From Firmicutes bacterium UBA5201 (lineage in GTDB: Bacteria > Bacillota > Clostridia > Peptostreptococcales > Acidaminobacteraceae), in the NCBI GenBank assembly GCA_002412775.1, contig DHVT01000011.1, positions 283,085-347,084 of the forward strand: DNA of 64,000 nt, read 5' to 3'. Positions 8,818 to 16,839 of the stretch are shown piece by piece. Made by a program: the position numbers and the translations under genes. The notes beneath the pieces were generated by a model. That model was not told the origin of the DNA, did no database searches, and saw only the letters and a list, made by a program, of their open reading frames with translations. Position 1 is the first letter of the stretch. Each line of letters opens with the position of its first letter.

Positions 8818-10212
8818 GTGAGAGAAGAAATTCATAATGTTTCATTGGATACATTGAATAGCCTTGGGAGCTTGATTGCGACTCCGGTAATTGTGATGAC
8901 GGCTGATGAAGTCCTATATATCAATGATCTTTTTACTGCAATGACAGGATATGATATGAAAGATCTGATCCATTCAGGATTCCAAAATACCATTGCAACC
9001 GATCAACAATATCAGTTTTTCATCAGACTCAGCAAAGCGCTGAAAGGTAAGAAATACGATGATATGAATGAATTTAGGTTACGTTGCAAAGATGGTGGAT
9101 GGATTTGGGTGGACTATCAGAGCAGACTCGTGAGCTGTGAGGGTAAAACCTACTTATTGTCGAATCTTACGGATATAACCGAGAAGAAAATGAAACTTGA
9201 AAAATTCCTGAAACTGAGAGATGCTATGTTGGATGTTTCCCAATCCGTTGTAAAAACAGGGGATCTGAATGTGTTTTACCAAATGATTCTCAACAAGGCA
9301 ATGGAAGCCATACCCAGTGCGGAACTTGGAACAGTGTTGTTGAAGAGGGGAGAATACCTTGAGGTATCCGCACAGAGCGGATTTAGAGTCGATAGCATCA
9401 AAGGTTTTAGGATCCCACTGAATGAGTCCTTCATTTATAAGGCCACAAAAGGTCGACTTTCAGAAATCGCAAAGATAGATGACTTATTGGCAATGGGGGA
9501 ATATCCTAAAATAAGTTCAAAAGACGATGAGGACAAATTCATCAGGTCCACTATAACTGCACCGATCTATATCAATGACGAGTTCTTTGGAGCTGTGAAT
9601 GTGGATTCCATCAAAGTCAATGGATTCAATAATGACGACCTCAAATTGATGGAGTTCGTCAGGAACAATGTAGAGATAGCGATAGCCAATCATCTGCTCT
9701 ATCAAGAAAAAGTATACCTTTCCAGATTTGACAGTTTGACAGGCCTTTTTAACAGAAGCCATTTTGAGGAACTATTCAAACATCATCGGGAAAGAGCGTT
9801 ACGATATGATGAACCCTTTCAACTGGTCCTTTTTGACATGAACGACCTGAAGAAAATCAATGACGAATTTGGTCACATCGCCGGAGACCTAGTGATCAAG
9901 ACTTACGCTGATTATTGCTCCCATCTCATGAGAAAAAGCGATGTGATCTCCCGGTATGGAGGTGACGAGTTTGTTGGTGTGTTTTTTGGTTCGACCAGAG
10001 CACAATTGTCAAGGAGACTCAACCGTTTCCTCCTGGAACTGAATGATAAACCGGTGAGTATTGATCAGCATCTCATTGAATTTTCATTCAGTTTCGGTAT
10101 TGCGACATTTGGAAAAGATGGAACAGAACTGGAAACCCTGTTCAAGATTGCCGACCAAAGAATGTACAAATTCAAAACCCAATATAAGTTGAAAAAGAAT
10201 GGCCAGAGCTGA
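8818..10212 (+). CDS. PAS-GAF-GGDEF diguanylate cyclase
   Basis: A 464-residue soluble protein: PAS (about 15-125), GAF (about 135-300) and GGDEF (about 305-460). The active loop is S-R-Y-G-G-D-E-F, and the inhibitory I-site R-K-S-D is present at the standard distance upstream, unlike the neighbouring cyclase at 5455-6606. It should therefore make c-di-GMP with product inhibition. The start is GTG at 8818, with AAAGGA about 12 nt upstream; a later start is possible. It is divergent from the rhodanese gene and ends in a hairpin that contains its stop codon. Confidence 0.9.
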   Translation: MREEIHNVSLDTLNSLGSLIATPVIVMTADEVLYINDLFTAMTGYDMKDLIHSGFQNTIATDQQYQFFIRLSKALKGKKYDDMNEFRLRCKDGGWIWVDYQSRLVSCEGKTYLLSNLTDITEKKMKLEKFLKLRDAMLDVSQSVVKTGDLNVFYQMILNKAMEAIPSAELGTVLLKRGEYLEVSAQSGFRVDSIKGFRIPLNESFIYKATKGRLSEIAKIDDLLAMGEYPKISSKDDEDKFIRSTITAPIYINDEFFGAVNVDSIKVNGFNNDDLKLMEFVRNNVEIAIANHLLYQEKVYLSRFDSLTGLFNRSHFEELFKHHRERALRYDEPFQLVLFDMNDLKKINDEFGHIAGDLVIKTYADYCSHLMRKSDVISRYGGDEFVGVFFGSTRAQLSRRLNRFLLELNDKPVSIDQHLIEFSFSFGIATFGKDGTELETLFKIADQRMYKFKTQYKLKKNGQS

Positions 10213-10231
10213 CGCGCTGGTCATTTTGTTT
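10198..10231 (+). terminator. intrinsic terminator
   Basis: AATGGCCAG pairs with CTGGTCATT (one G-U pair) and is followed by TTGTTTT. It overlaps the TGA of the diguanylate cyclase gene. Confidence 0.65.
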
Positions 10232-10243
10232 TCCGTGTTGAGC

Positions 10244-10271
10244 TTGTATCTGCTTATCAATATCGTATAAT
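10244..10271 (+). promoter_or_regulatory. promoter of the rtcB-barnase-barstar operon
   Basis: TTGTAT (10244-10249), a 16-bp spacer and TATAAT (10266-10271), with the rtcB ATG 18 nt downstream of the -10 box. It follows the terminator of the preceding gene, so the operon has its own start. Confidence 0.65.
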
Positions 10272-10288
10272 GGTATTAGGAGGTTCAC

Positions 10289-11536
10289 ATGTTCAGTATC
10301 TTTGATGAAGACAAACAAAAGTGGCCAATCAAAATTTGGCTCAATGATGAATCGAGTCTGGAACCGGAATGTCTCAAGCAAGCTATGAACCTCGCCAATT
10401 TGAGCTTCATTCACAAATGGGTGGCGCTAATGCCAGATACCCATCCAGGGTTCGGTATGCCGATCGGCGGGGTGATCGCTACTGAAAACGTTATAATTCC
10501 AAATGCTGTCGGGGTGGATATCGGCTGTGGGATGCAGTTCGTCATGACAAATATTCCCGTAGCGGAGCTAACTTCAACGGACACTGCTGAAGGCAAGCTG
10601 ACGGATTTAATTGTCTCAGAAATTTTGAGAGCAATCCCTACGGGTTTCAGTCACCATAAATACAAGCAACAATGTGAGGCAGTGGATCAATTTAGAGTGC
10701 AACTTGTTGATGAACCCTCGAGACAGACTCCCAAAGCATTGCTGAAAGAACTTGATTCAGCTCTCATGCAGGTGGGGACACTCGGAGGTGGCAACCATTT
10801 TATAGAATTACAGGTCGATGATGAAGGGTATCTGGGAATCATGGTCCACTCCGGATCAAGAAACCTCGGTCTAAAGATATGCAATACTTTTAATGCGCTG
10901 GCAAAAGAAACCAACGATAAAGAATTTTTGTCCGTACCAAAGGCTTGGAACTTGGCTTGTTTGGATGCGAACAGTGAACTCGGCATGGAATATATCCGTT
11001 GGATGAATTTTGCGATGGAATTTGCGAAAGAGAACAGGACCAAAATGATGAACGTAGTCATCCAAACCATACGCAACCTGATCAAGCAATATGTGGATTT
11101 CTCGGACATACAAATGTCAGAAGTTCTGGATTGTCATCATAATTACGCTTCTTTCGAGCAGCATTATGACAAAATGGTGTGGGTGCATAGGAAAGGCGCG
11201 ATACAAGCCCCTAAAGGCAAAGAAGGGATTATTCCTGGTGCGATGGGTTCATATTCTTATATAGTAAGGGGAAAGGGAAATCCTGTCAGCTTTGAATCCT
11301 GTTCCCATGGCGCAGGACGTCTAATGAGTCGAAAGGAAGCTAAAGAAAAGTTTTCAATGGTGTCGACTGTTGCGGATTTGAAAACGCGTGGAGTGACTAT
11401 TGGAAAAGTGAAAAAAGTGGATATAGGTGAGGAATCTCGACTTGCCTATAAGGATATTGATCATGTGATTGATAACGAAAGAGATTTGATCGAAACAGTG
11501 AAAAGGTTAAAAACAGTCGCTGTTGTAAAAGGATAA
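10289..11536 (+). CDS. rtcB: RtcB family RNA ligase
   Basis: A 415-residue protein of RtcB length. RtcB joins RNA 2',3'-cyclic phosphate or 3'-phosphate ends to 5'-OH ends using GTP and Mn2+. The metal-site motif G-V-D-I-G-C-G-M (near residue 75), G-G-G-N-H-F-I-E, H-S-G-S-R, D-C-H-H-N-Y and the guanylylated-histidine motif S-C-S-H-G-A-G-R are all present, so it should be active. AGGAGG lies 6 nt before the ATG. It is followed 15 nt later by a barnase homologue and then barstar, whose RNA products are exactly RtcB substrates. No RtcR, RtcA or archease gene is adjacent. Confidence 0.93.
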   Translation: MFSIFDEDKQKWPIKIWLNDESSLEPECLKQAMNLANLSFIHKWVALMPDTHPGFGMPIGGVIATENVIIPNAVGVDIGCGMQFVMTNIPVAELTSTDTAEGKLTDLIVSEILRAIPTGFSHHKYKQQCEAVDQFRVQLVDEPSRQTPKALLKELDSALMQVGTLGGGNHFIELQVDDEGYLGIMVHSGSRNLGLKICNTFNALAKETNDKEFLSVPKAWNLACLDANSELGMEYIRWMNFAMEFAKENRTKMMNVVIQTIRNLIKQYVDFSDIQMSEVLDCHHNYASFEQHYDKMVWVHRKGAIQAPKGKEGIIPGAMGSYSYIVRGKGNPVSFESCSHGAGRLMSRKEAKEKFSMVSTVADLKTRGVTIGKVKKVDIGEESRLAYKDIDHVIDNERDLIETVKRLKTVAVVKG

Positions 11537-11551
11537 TTTGGAGGAGCGTTC

Positions 11552-12028
11552 ATGAAAAAATATTTGGTATCCATATTGATATTGTTGGCATTTGCGATGT
11601 TTATATTCACCAACCTTCCATTGGTCGATGAACCTGTCGGAGAGAATGAAAGGCCAGAAGTGGCTTCGCCAATCCATATTGAAAAAGATGGTCAATATAC
11701 TTCAGTGGATGAAGTCGCCGCATACATTGACAAATATGGTGTGCTACCTTCCAATTTCATAACCAAGGCAGAAGCCACCAAACTTGGTTGGAAAGCAAAT
11801 GAAGGAAATTTATGGGATGTCGCAAAGGGTATGAGCATTGGTGGTGATCGGTTTGGAAATCGCGAGGGGTTGCTGCCTGCTCAAAATGGAAGAGAGTATT
11901 ATGAATGTGATATCCATTATGAAGGCGGTTACAGAGGCGCTGAAAGAATAGTTTTTTCGAATGATGGACTGATATTCTATACTGCCGACCATTATGAGAC
12001 GTTTGAACAACTGTATGGGGAGGAATGA
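11552..12028 (+). CDS. barnase-type guanyl-preferring ribonuclease, exported
   Basis: A 158-residue protein with an N-terminal signal peptide or anchor (M-K-K-Y then hydrophobic to about residue 20), a linker to about residue 50, and a complete barnase domain. Equivalents of the barnase catalytic residues are visible: Lys72 (F-I-T-K-A-E-A), Glu118 (E-C-D-I-H-Y), Arg128 and Arg132 (Y-R-G-A-E-R) and His147 (A-D-H-Y-E-T-F). Barnase cuts single-stranded RNA after purines, leaving a 2',3'-cyclic phosphate and a 5'-OH. GGAGG precedes the ATG. No prodomain or secretion adaptor is visible beyond the signal. The barstar gene starts 1 nt after the stop. Confidence 0.95.
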   Translation: MKKYLVSILILLAFAMFIFTNLPLVDEPVGENERPEVASPIHIEKDGQYTSVDEVAAYIDKYGVLPSNFITKAEATKLGWKANEGNLWDVAKGMSIGGDRFGNREGLLPAQNGREYYECDIHYEGGYRGAERIVFSNDGLIFYTADHYETFEQLYGEE

Positions 12029-12029
12029 C

Positions 12030-12326
12030 ATGAATTATCTACTGCTGGATGGTTTGAAAATGCTTACCAAGCAAGATGCACACAATCATCTCAAGGATGG
12101 ATTCCAATTTCCGGAATATTATGGAGGCAATCTGGATGCTCTTTATGACCTCCTGAGCACATGGTCGGAACCCGTCGAGGTGCGGGTTGAAAATTACACT
12201 GCCATGATGGATGGTCTTGGGAAATATGGTGTCGATCTGATCAAGACAATAAAAGAAGCAAGTCATGAAAACTGGAAGGTTCATCTAGTGATCGAGGAGG
12301 AAAAAAATGAAGCTGATCATACATGA
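12030..12326 (+). CDS. barstar-like ribonuclease inhibitor
   Basis: A 98-residue cytoplasmic protein of barstar size. The barnase-blocking helix P-E-Y-Y-G-G-N-L-D-A-L-Y-D spans about residues 28-40; it keeps the equivalents of barstar Asp35 and Asp39 (here Asp36 and Asp40), while Trp38 is replaced by Tyr39. The ATG at 12030, preceded by GGGGAGGA, is chosen over an in-frame ATG 36 nt upstream because it matches the family N-terminus. It starts 1 nt after the barnase stop and overlaps the next gene by 20 nt, implying translational coupling so that inhibitor is made with the toxin. Confidence 0.93.
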   Translation: MNYLLLDGLKMLTKQDAHNHLKDGFQFPEYYGGNLDALYDLLSTWSEPVEVRVENYTAMMDGLGKYGVDLIKTIKEASHENWKVHLVIEEEKNEADHT

Positions 12327-12810
12327 TTTAGAGGAAAAACAGTTTGAAAGGCTATTCCCGAATATACCGGATGATGTAAAAATAATTTCCAATGACGGGA
12401 CCATCAAAAATTGTATCGGTTGTTTCGGATGTTGGATCAAGACACCTGGCGTATGCGTCATTAGGGATCATTATGGGGATATGGGTGAATTGCTCGCCAA
12501 ATCAGATGAGGTGGTCATCTTGAGCAAATGCTTTTATGGTGGTTACAGCCCGTTTGTCAAAAATGTTCTTGATAGAAGCATCTCATACATACATCCATAT
12601 TTTGAAACAAGAAACAATGAAATGCATCACAAGAAAAGATATAATCATAAATTTGAAACTTCTATCTGGTTTTATGGTGATGATATCACAGATGACGAAA
12701 AGGCGACCGCAAACAAGTTGGTCGTTGCGAACAGCATCAATATGAACAGTGACATCAAAGACATTCAATTTGTAAGATATCCTCAGGAAATTGAAGGAGG
12801 AATTTTATGA
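12307..12810 (+). CDS. flavodoxin-fold NAD(P)H:FMN oxidoreductase, iron-sulfur flavoprotein-like
   Basis: A 167-residue protein resembling NADPH-dependent FMN reductases and iron-sulfur flavoproteins. A cysteine cluster C-x2-C-x2-C-x7-C lies at residues 36-50 (C-I-G-C-F-G-C-W), followed by a flavodoxin-like strand with F-Y-G-G-Y-S-P-F-V-K, a usual FMN-phosphate or subunit contact in the family. It may bind FMN and possibly a 4Fe-4S cluster. It overlaps barstar by 20 nt and the next gene by 4 nt. GAGGAGG lies 6 nt before the ATG, inside the barstar coding end. The electron donor and target are unknown. Confidence 0.75.
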   Translation: MKLIIHDLEEKQFERLFPNIPDDVKIISNDGTIKNCIGCFGCWIKTPGVCVIRDHYGDMGELLAKSDEVVILSKCFYGGYSPFVKNVLDRSISYIHPYFETRNNEMHHKKRYNHKFETSIWFYGDDITDDEKATANKLVVANSINMNSDIKDIQFVRYPQEIEGGIL

Positions 12811-13454
12811 AACCAATAAAAGTAAGTTTGGTAAGTGGCAGTCCAAAGCCGTTGAGCAGTTCTTCGGAAGCTCTATTGGAGTCATTGAGAATCAAATTAT
12901 CGAGCCATTTTCTTGTGAACCTTTTCAACCTGAACAAAACCAGTATGCCAGAGGAATCTCTAGCTTCAATCATGGAAAGCGATATTCTTGTGTTGTCTTT
13001 TCCTCTATATGTGGATGGGATCCCTTCACATCTGTTGAATTGTCTCTTCGAAATGGAAAAACATTTAAAAAGATATGCTGGAACTGATATGACCGTGTAT
13101 GCCATAGTCAATTGTGGTTTCTTCGAAGGACAACAAGCATTGCCTGCACTTGAGATGGTTAAGAACTGGTGCGTGAAGGCTGGTGTATCCTGGGGGCAGG
13201 GCTTGGGCGTCGGTGGTGGAGGAATGATTCAAAATCTTGCGAGTGTTCCGGATGGCCAAGGGCCTAAAAAGAACTTTTCTATGGCACTCGATCAATTGGC
13301 ATCGAACATCAATGCAGGTTCAGAGGGTGAAAATCTTTATATATCTCCAAATTTTCCGAAAATCGGCTACAAAATTGGAGCTGAAATGGGCTGGCGCCAT
13401 CAAATTAAAATGAACGGCTTAAGCAAAAGGGATCTTAACAGGAGATTGGTATGA
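12807..13454 (+). CDS. flavodoxin-fold NAD(P)H oxidoreductase-like protein
   Basis: A 215-residue protein with an N-terminal strand and loop L-V-S-G-S-P-K-P-L-S-S-S-S, typical of the FMN phosphate loop of NADPH-dependent FMN reductases. A second strand contains L-V-L-S-F-P-L-Y-V-D-G-I-P, the position where the family contacts the isoalloxazine ring. The last third is unlike the standard fold and I cannot assign it. Its ATG overlaps the stop of the preceding flavoprotein (ATGA), and its end overlaps the exonuclease start in the same way, so the three are translated together. It is likely a partner of the preceding protein. Confidence 0.68.
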   Translation: MKPIKVSLVSGSPKPLSSSSEALLESLRIKLSSHFLVNLFNLNKTSMPEESLASIMESDILVLSFPLYVDGIPSHLLNCLFEMEKHLKRYAGTDMTVYAIVNCGFFEGQQALPALEMVKNWCVKAGVSWGQGLGVGGGGMIQNLASVPDGQGPKKNFSMALDQLASNINAGSEGENLYISPNFPKIGYKIGAEMGWRHQIKMNGLSKRDLNRRLV

Positions 13455-14527
13455 ATTTTACATTTTTTGACCTGGAAACACCAAATCGTTCCAATGACAA
13501 GATTTGTTCTTTTGGACTCATCCATATGATTGATGGTGAGACTGTTTTTGAACGGGAATTTCTGGTGAACCCCGAAGTTTATTTTGATACTTTCAATGTC
13601 CAGTTACATGGCGTATCAAGAGAAATGGTTCGCGGTAAACCTACTTTTGACAAAATTTGGCCTGAAATCAAAAAGTATTTCATCGAGGCTGTAGTGGTGG
13701 CGCATAATGCGAGTTTTGATCTTGCTGTACTGGACAAAGTCATGCATCATTATGGCATTGAAATGCCCGAAATCAAATACAGCTGCACAGTCACAATGGC
13801 GAGAAAAAGGATAAGATCACCCAAGTATAGTTTGGACGTGGTCAGCAGCTTTTTTGGAGTGGAACTTTTGAGGCATCACAATGCCATGTCGGATACAAAA
13901 GCATGTCAAGGCATCTTTATGAAAATGATGACAAACTATGGGTACTCTGAAAGTGATGTATCCATTTACAAAAGCAAATTGTCGCATCGTGAACATTCTG
14001 CTAATAGTTATACATCAAACAGATTCTATTCCGAACGAACAATTCAGATCCAGGAGTTTCTAGAAAATCTGAAATTGATGCTGACTTCAAATGAAATCAC
14101 GACAGAATCAATCACTAGATTAAAAGATTGGATGGAGCGACACCAATTTTTAGATTCTGAGTTGGTATATAAAAAAGTAAAGGCAAAACTGGATCAGGGC
14201 GGTGATTTGAGAACATGCCTTCTTGAATGTGTGGATCCATTGAAAAATATCGATTGTAGCGCCATCAATATCGATGGGAAATTATTTTGCATGACTGGCA
14301 ATTTCAGTTTTGGTTCAAAGACAGATGTGGAGCTTTTTATATTGGCTCATGGCGGAAAAATCCATCCGACTGTAACCCGTGCTGTGGATTATGTCATAGT
14401 AGGTAATGAAGGTGATCCGGGGTGGTCATACGGGAGTTATGGTGTCAAAGTCAAGAAAGCCATGGAAATGCAAGAAAAGGGATATCCGATTAAGATTGTA
14501 AGTGAAAAAGATGTCTTTGGCGAATAA
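13451..14527 (+). CDS. DEDDh 3'-5' exonuclease with C-terminal BRCT domain
   Basis: A 358-residue protein. Residues 1-160 form a DnaQ/epsilon-type exonuclease: F-F-D-L-E-T (Asp and Glu), A-H-N-A-S-F-D, and the late H-N-A-M-S-D-T-K-A motif give the DEDDh set. A middle part of about 100 residues (T-S-N-R-F-Y-S-E onward) is unassigned. The last 90 residues look like a BRCT domain (G-K-L-F-C-M-T-G-N-F followed by the conserved G-G-K-I motif). Similar fusions act on DNA ends in repair or as dispensable proofreading-like nucleases; an RNA substrate cannot be excluded given the operon. It overlaps the preceding gene by 4 nt. Confidence 0.85.
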   Translation: MNFTFFDLETPNRSNDKICSFGLIHMIDGETVFEREFLVNPEVYFDTFNVQLHGVSREMVRGKPTFDKIWPEIKKYFIEAVVVAHNASFDLAVLDKVMHHYGIEMPEIKYSCTVTMARKRIRSPKYSLDVVSSFFGVELLRHHNAMSDTKACQGIFMKMMTNYGYSESDVSIYKSKLSHREHSANSYTSNRFYSERTIQIQEFLENLKLMLTSNEITTESITRLKDWMERHQFLDSELVYKKVKAKLDQGGDLRTCLLECVDPLKNIDCSAINIDGKLFCMTGNFSFGSKTDVELFILAHGGKIHPTVTRAVDYVIVGNEGDPGWSYGSYGVKVKKAMEMQEKGYPIKIVSEKDVFGE

Positions 14528-14584
14528 AAAACGCCTCCCGATCGGAAGGCATGGACTGAAAGCTATAGGTCAACGAATGTTCAG

Positions 14585-14613
14585 TTGATAGATAATGAGT
14601 GTGGATGTATAAT
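14585..14613 (+). promoter_or_regulatory. promoter of the J-domain gene
   Basis: TTGATA (14585-14590), a 17-bp spacer and a consensus TATAAT (14608-14613), 29 bp before the ATG at 14643. A near-consensus vegetative promoter. Confidence 0.75.
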
Positions 14614-14642
14614 GATAGGACAACTATAGACTGGTGGTTTTT

Positions 14643-15743
14643 ATGTCAAGGACTAATAAATTCAACGACAAACATTACATTATGCATTGCGATATGCCTT
14701 CTGAGCTCTTCACGGTGAGGGGCATTAAAAAAGAGTATCGGGCGTTGGCCAAGATTTGGCATCCGGATATATCTGAAGTCAGGGAAGCGCTTTATATAAT
14801 GAGCAAAATAAACGCACTTTATAATGAGGGACAATCTCTGATCAAAAATCATAAATTTTATGAGAAAGAAAGAATTCTCAATAGAGATCGAAGACGATAC
14901 GACGAAGACGAAAAAAGTGACATCAAAGAATCTAAAGTCGATTATTCTGAATTTAAAGAGGAATTGAAACGAAGTAAAAGAAAACGAGTGATCGAGCTGA
15001 AGACAAATTCCGGGAAATGTGTGCGATTCAAATATTTGAAGCGCGTCATCATTGAACTGGGGTTCATGTATGTATCCGAAGAACATATTCTACTTGAAAT
15101 CACGAAACTCAAACGCAAGATTTTCATGGATTCGATTAAAATCGTTAAGAATGGTGAGGGCGCTTACTTCAAAGTTCCGATTCCCGAAATCATTGATTCG
15201 TTCGACACCGAAACTCATGGTTATATTGTTATAAAAAAAGAAAAGGGCATTGAACCGATTGTCACTCTGGAGGTTGTTTCAGGTTATCTGAAACCACTCG
15301 CCTGCAGAAAAATATGCGAAGGTATTTTCTACGATTTGACCGCACTCAAGTATATGGGCTTAACTTCAACAGGCCTGGAAAAGGATCTGTTGTTCATTGA
15401 CGTTACAACAGGTAGACTCCACAATTTCGGTTTGTATTTCTATTTGCATGAATTCAACTCCAAATTGAACAGGGCACCCCTGGAGGTTTCTGAATCTCTT
15501 CGGAATTTGAAACCCAAAAGCAATGAATCGTTGATCATTGAGTTGGTGAAGACATTAATATTGAAGTTGAGCATCAGTGCAGGACTCAAAGTGGATGATT
15601 TCTACAAATGGATCATGGAACTCAACTGTGACTCGCTTGAAATCTCACTCGCGGAAAGTCAGGTTTTCAACAGATCGATAATGTCAGTGACCAATCATGG
15701 ATTCAATTTGGAGTCTTATTACAGCGTGATATCAAGCAGTTAA
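14643..15743 (+). CDS. J-domain-containing protein of unknown function
   Basis: A 366-residue protein. Residues about 20-75 form a short J-domain with helix II R-A-L-A-K-I-W and the Hsp70-activating H-P-D motif. A charged, lysine- and arginine-rich linker (about 80-125) follows, then about 240 residues that match no family I recognise; there is no G/F region, zinc finger or DnaJ C-terminal domain. It probably recruits DnaK to a specific client. The ATG at 14643 is preferred over GTG 14634 because GGTGG lies just upstream. It has a strong promoter of its own, and a DUF1475-like gene follows 20 nt later. Confidence 0.6.
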   Translation: MSRTNKFNDKHYIMHCDMPSELFTVRGIKKEYRALAKIWHPDISEVREALYIMSKINALYNEGQSLIKNHKFYEKERILNRDRRRYDEDEKSDIKESKVDYSEFKEELKRSKRKRVIELKTNSGKCVRFKYLKRVIIELGFMYVSEEHILLEITKLKRKIFMDSIKIVKNGEGAYFKVPIPEIIDSFDTETHGYIVIKKEKGIEPIVTLEVVSGYLKPLACRKICEGIFYDLTALKYMGLTSTGLEKDLLFIDVTTGRLHNFGLYFYLHEFNSKLNRAPLEVSESLRNLKPKSNESLIIELVKTLILKLSISAGLKVDDFYKWIMELNCDSLEISLAESQVFNRSIMSVTNHGFNLESYYSVISSS

Positions 15744-15763
15744 AACCAGATGGAGGTATCGAT

Positions 15764-16090
15764 ATGAAAGTTGCAAAACTATTGGCTCTTTTAGGAATAT
15801 TGGCTATGACCGGAGCGCTTTTTTTCGGATTCACAAAAGGCGATTTTTTCGTGGATGGCGGTGAAATTCTTGCCAATCCTTGGGGCATAGTATCCATGGT
15901 GGATCTGTATGTTGGTTTCACTTTGTTTTCGATGTGGATTGCTTTTCGCGAAAAGAATATTATAGTCTCTGGAATATGGATTGCTTTGATGATGGTACTC
16001 GGATTCTTCACTGGGGCACTATATGTTTTAATACAATTGTTCAATTGCAAAGGCGATATGCAAAAGTTCTTTATGGGTGACAGAGCTTGA
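15764..16090 (+). CDS. small four-helix membrane protein, DUF1475-like
   Basis: A 108-residue membrane protein with three or four hydrophobic helices. The core W-G-I-V-S-M-V-D-L-Y-V-G-F followed by W-I-A-F-R-E-K and G-A-L-Y-V-L-I-Q-L resembles the DUF1475 family, known mainly from plants and scattered bacteria; the match is from memory and tentative. TGGAGG lies 8 nt before the ATG. Its TGA overlaps the possible TTG start of the next membrane protein, so the two are likely coupled. The function is unknown. Confidence 0.6.
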   Translation: MKVAKLLALLGILAMTGALFFGFTKGDFFVDGGEILANPWGIVSMVDLYVGFTLFSMWIAFREKNIIVSGIWIALMMVLGFFTGALYVLIQLFNCKGDMQKFFMGDRA

Positions 16091-16755
16091 CTCGGAGTAA
16101 GGAGATTGTGGAAGAACTGAGATCGGTAATCTCCGGTAAAACACTGGATGCCGTTCTGCCTCCGCTGTTGTTTGTTGTGTTAAATGGTAGGGTGGGGCTT
16201 GGAGCGGCAGTTGTCATTTCTGCACTGTCAGCGATTGCTGTAGGCGTTTTGAGAGTATTGAACAAGCAAAAGTGGCAATATGCCTTTGGAGGCTTGGCAG
16301 GCATCATTGTGGCATCAGGGTTTTCTTATTTTTCAGGAAGCGCCGCAAATTATTTTTTGCCTGGGATAATCAGTAGTGGACTTGTTTTCTTACTCTCAAT
16401 CATGAGTGTGTTGGTGGGAAAACCACTAGCGGCATGGGCAAGCCATTTGTCAAGGGGATGGGCTCTTGATTGGTTTTGGAGATCCGATGTGAAGCCAGCA
16501 TATCGAGAAGTGACACTGCTTTGGTCTTTTTTTTTCTTGCTGCGATTTGTGGTGTTGATGGTTTTGCTTTCACGTGAAAGTGTGACAGAACTTTTTGCTT
16601 GGAAAACACTTCTCGGATGGCCAGTGACCATAAGTGTGCTTGTGATCAGTTATATTTATGGCATGTGGCGTCTAAAAAATCTTGGCGGTCCTGGAATAGA
16701 GGAGCATTTGGCTGGTAAACAACCACCATATAAAGGGCAGACACGCGGATTCTGA
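16087..16755 (+). CDS. DUF3159 family membrane protein
   Basis: A 222-residue protein with about six transmembrane helices. L-D-A-V-L-P-P-L-L-F-V-V-L-N near residue 20, S-R-G-W-A-L-D-W-F-W near residue 120 and the terminal G-G-P-G-I-E-E resemble DUF3159, a family best known in actinobacteria and without known function. The start is uncertain: TTG 16087 overlaps the preceding stop codon, while GTG 16108 would have an AAGGAG only 3 nt away. The distribution hints at transfer, but neither flank carries mobility genes. Confidence 0.6.
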   Translation: MTRSKEIVEELRSVISGKTLDAVLPPLLFVVLNGRVGLGAAVVISALSAIAVGVLRVLNKQKWQYAFGGLAGIIVASGFSYFSGSAANYFLPGIISSGLVFLLSIMSVLVGKPLAAWASHLSRGWALDWFWRSDVKPAYREVTLLWSFFFLLRFVVLMVLLSRESVTELFAWKTLLGWPVTISVLVISYIYGMWRLKNLGGPGIEEHLAGKQPPYKGQTRGF

Positions 16756-16774
16756 TAATAGTCCCAAAGATGTA

Positions 16775-16803
16775 TTTTCATATTGCTTTTATTACGATAT
16801 AAT
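16775..16803 (+). promoter_or_regulatory. possible promoter of the methyltransferase-GH3-receptor operon
   Basis: A consensus TATAAT at 16798-16803 with a weak TTTTCA at 16775-16780, spaced 17 bp. The methyltransferase ATG is 37 nt downstream of the -10 box. Confidence 0.5.
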
Positions 16804-16839
16804 AAATTATCTCTACACTATGATTAGGAGGCGAAATTG

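Noticed and set aside
14532..14550. GCCT-rich hairpin after the exonuclease gene
   Set aside because: The stem is imperfect and only a minus-strand T-run is present, whereas the gene is on the plus strand; not a convincing terminator.
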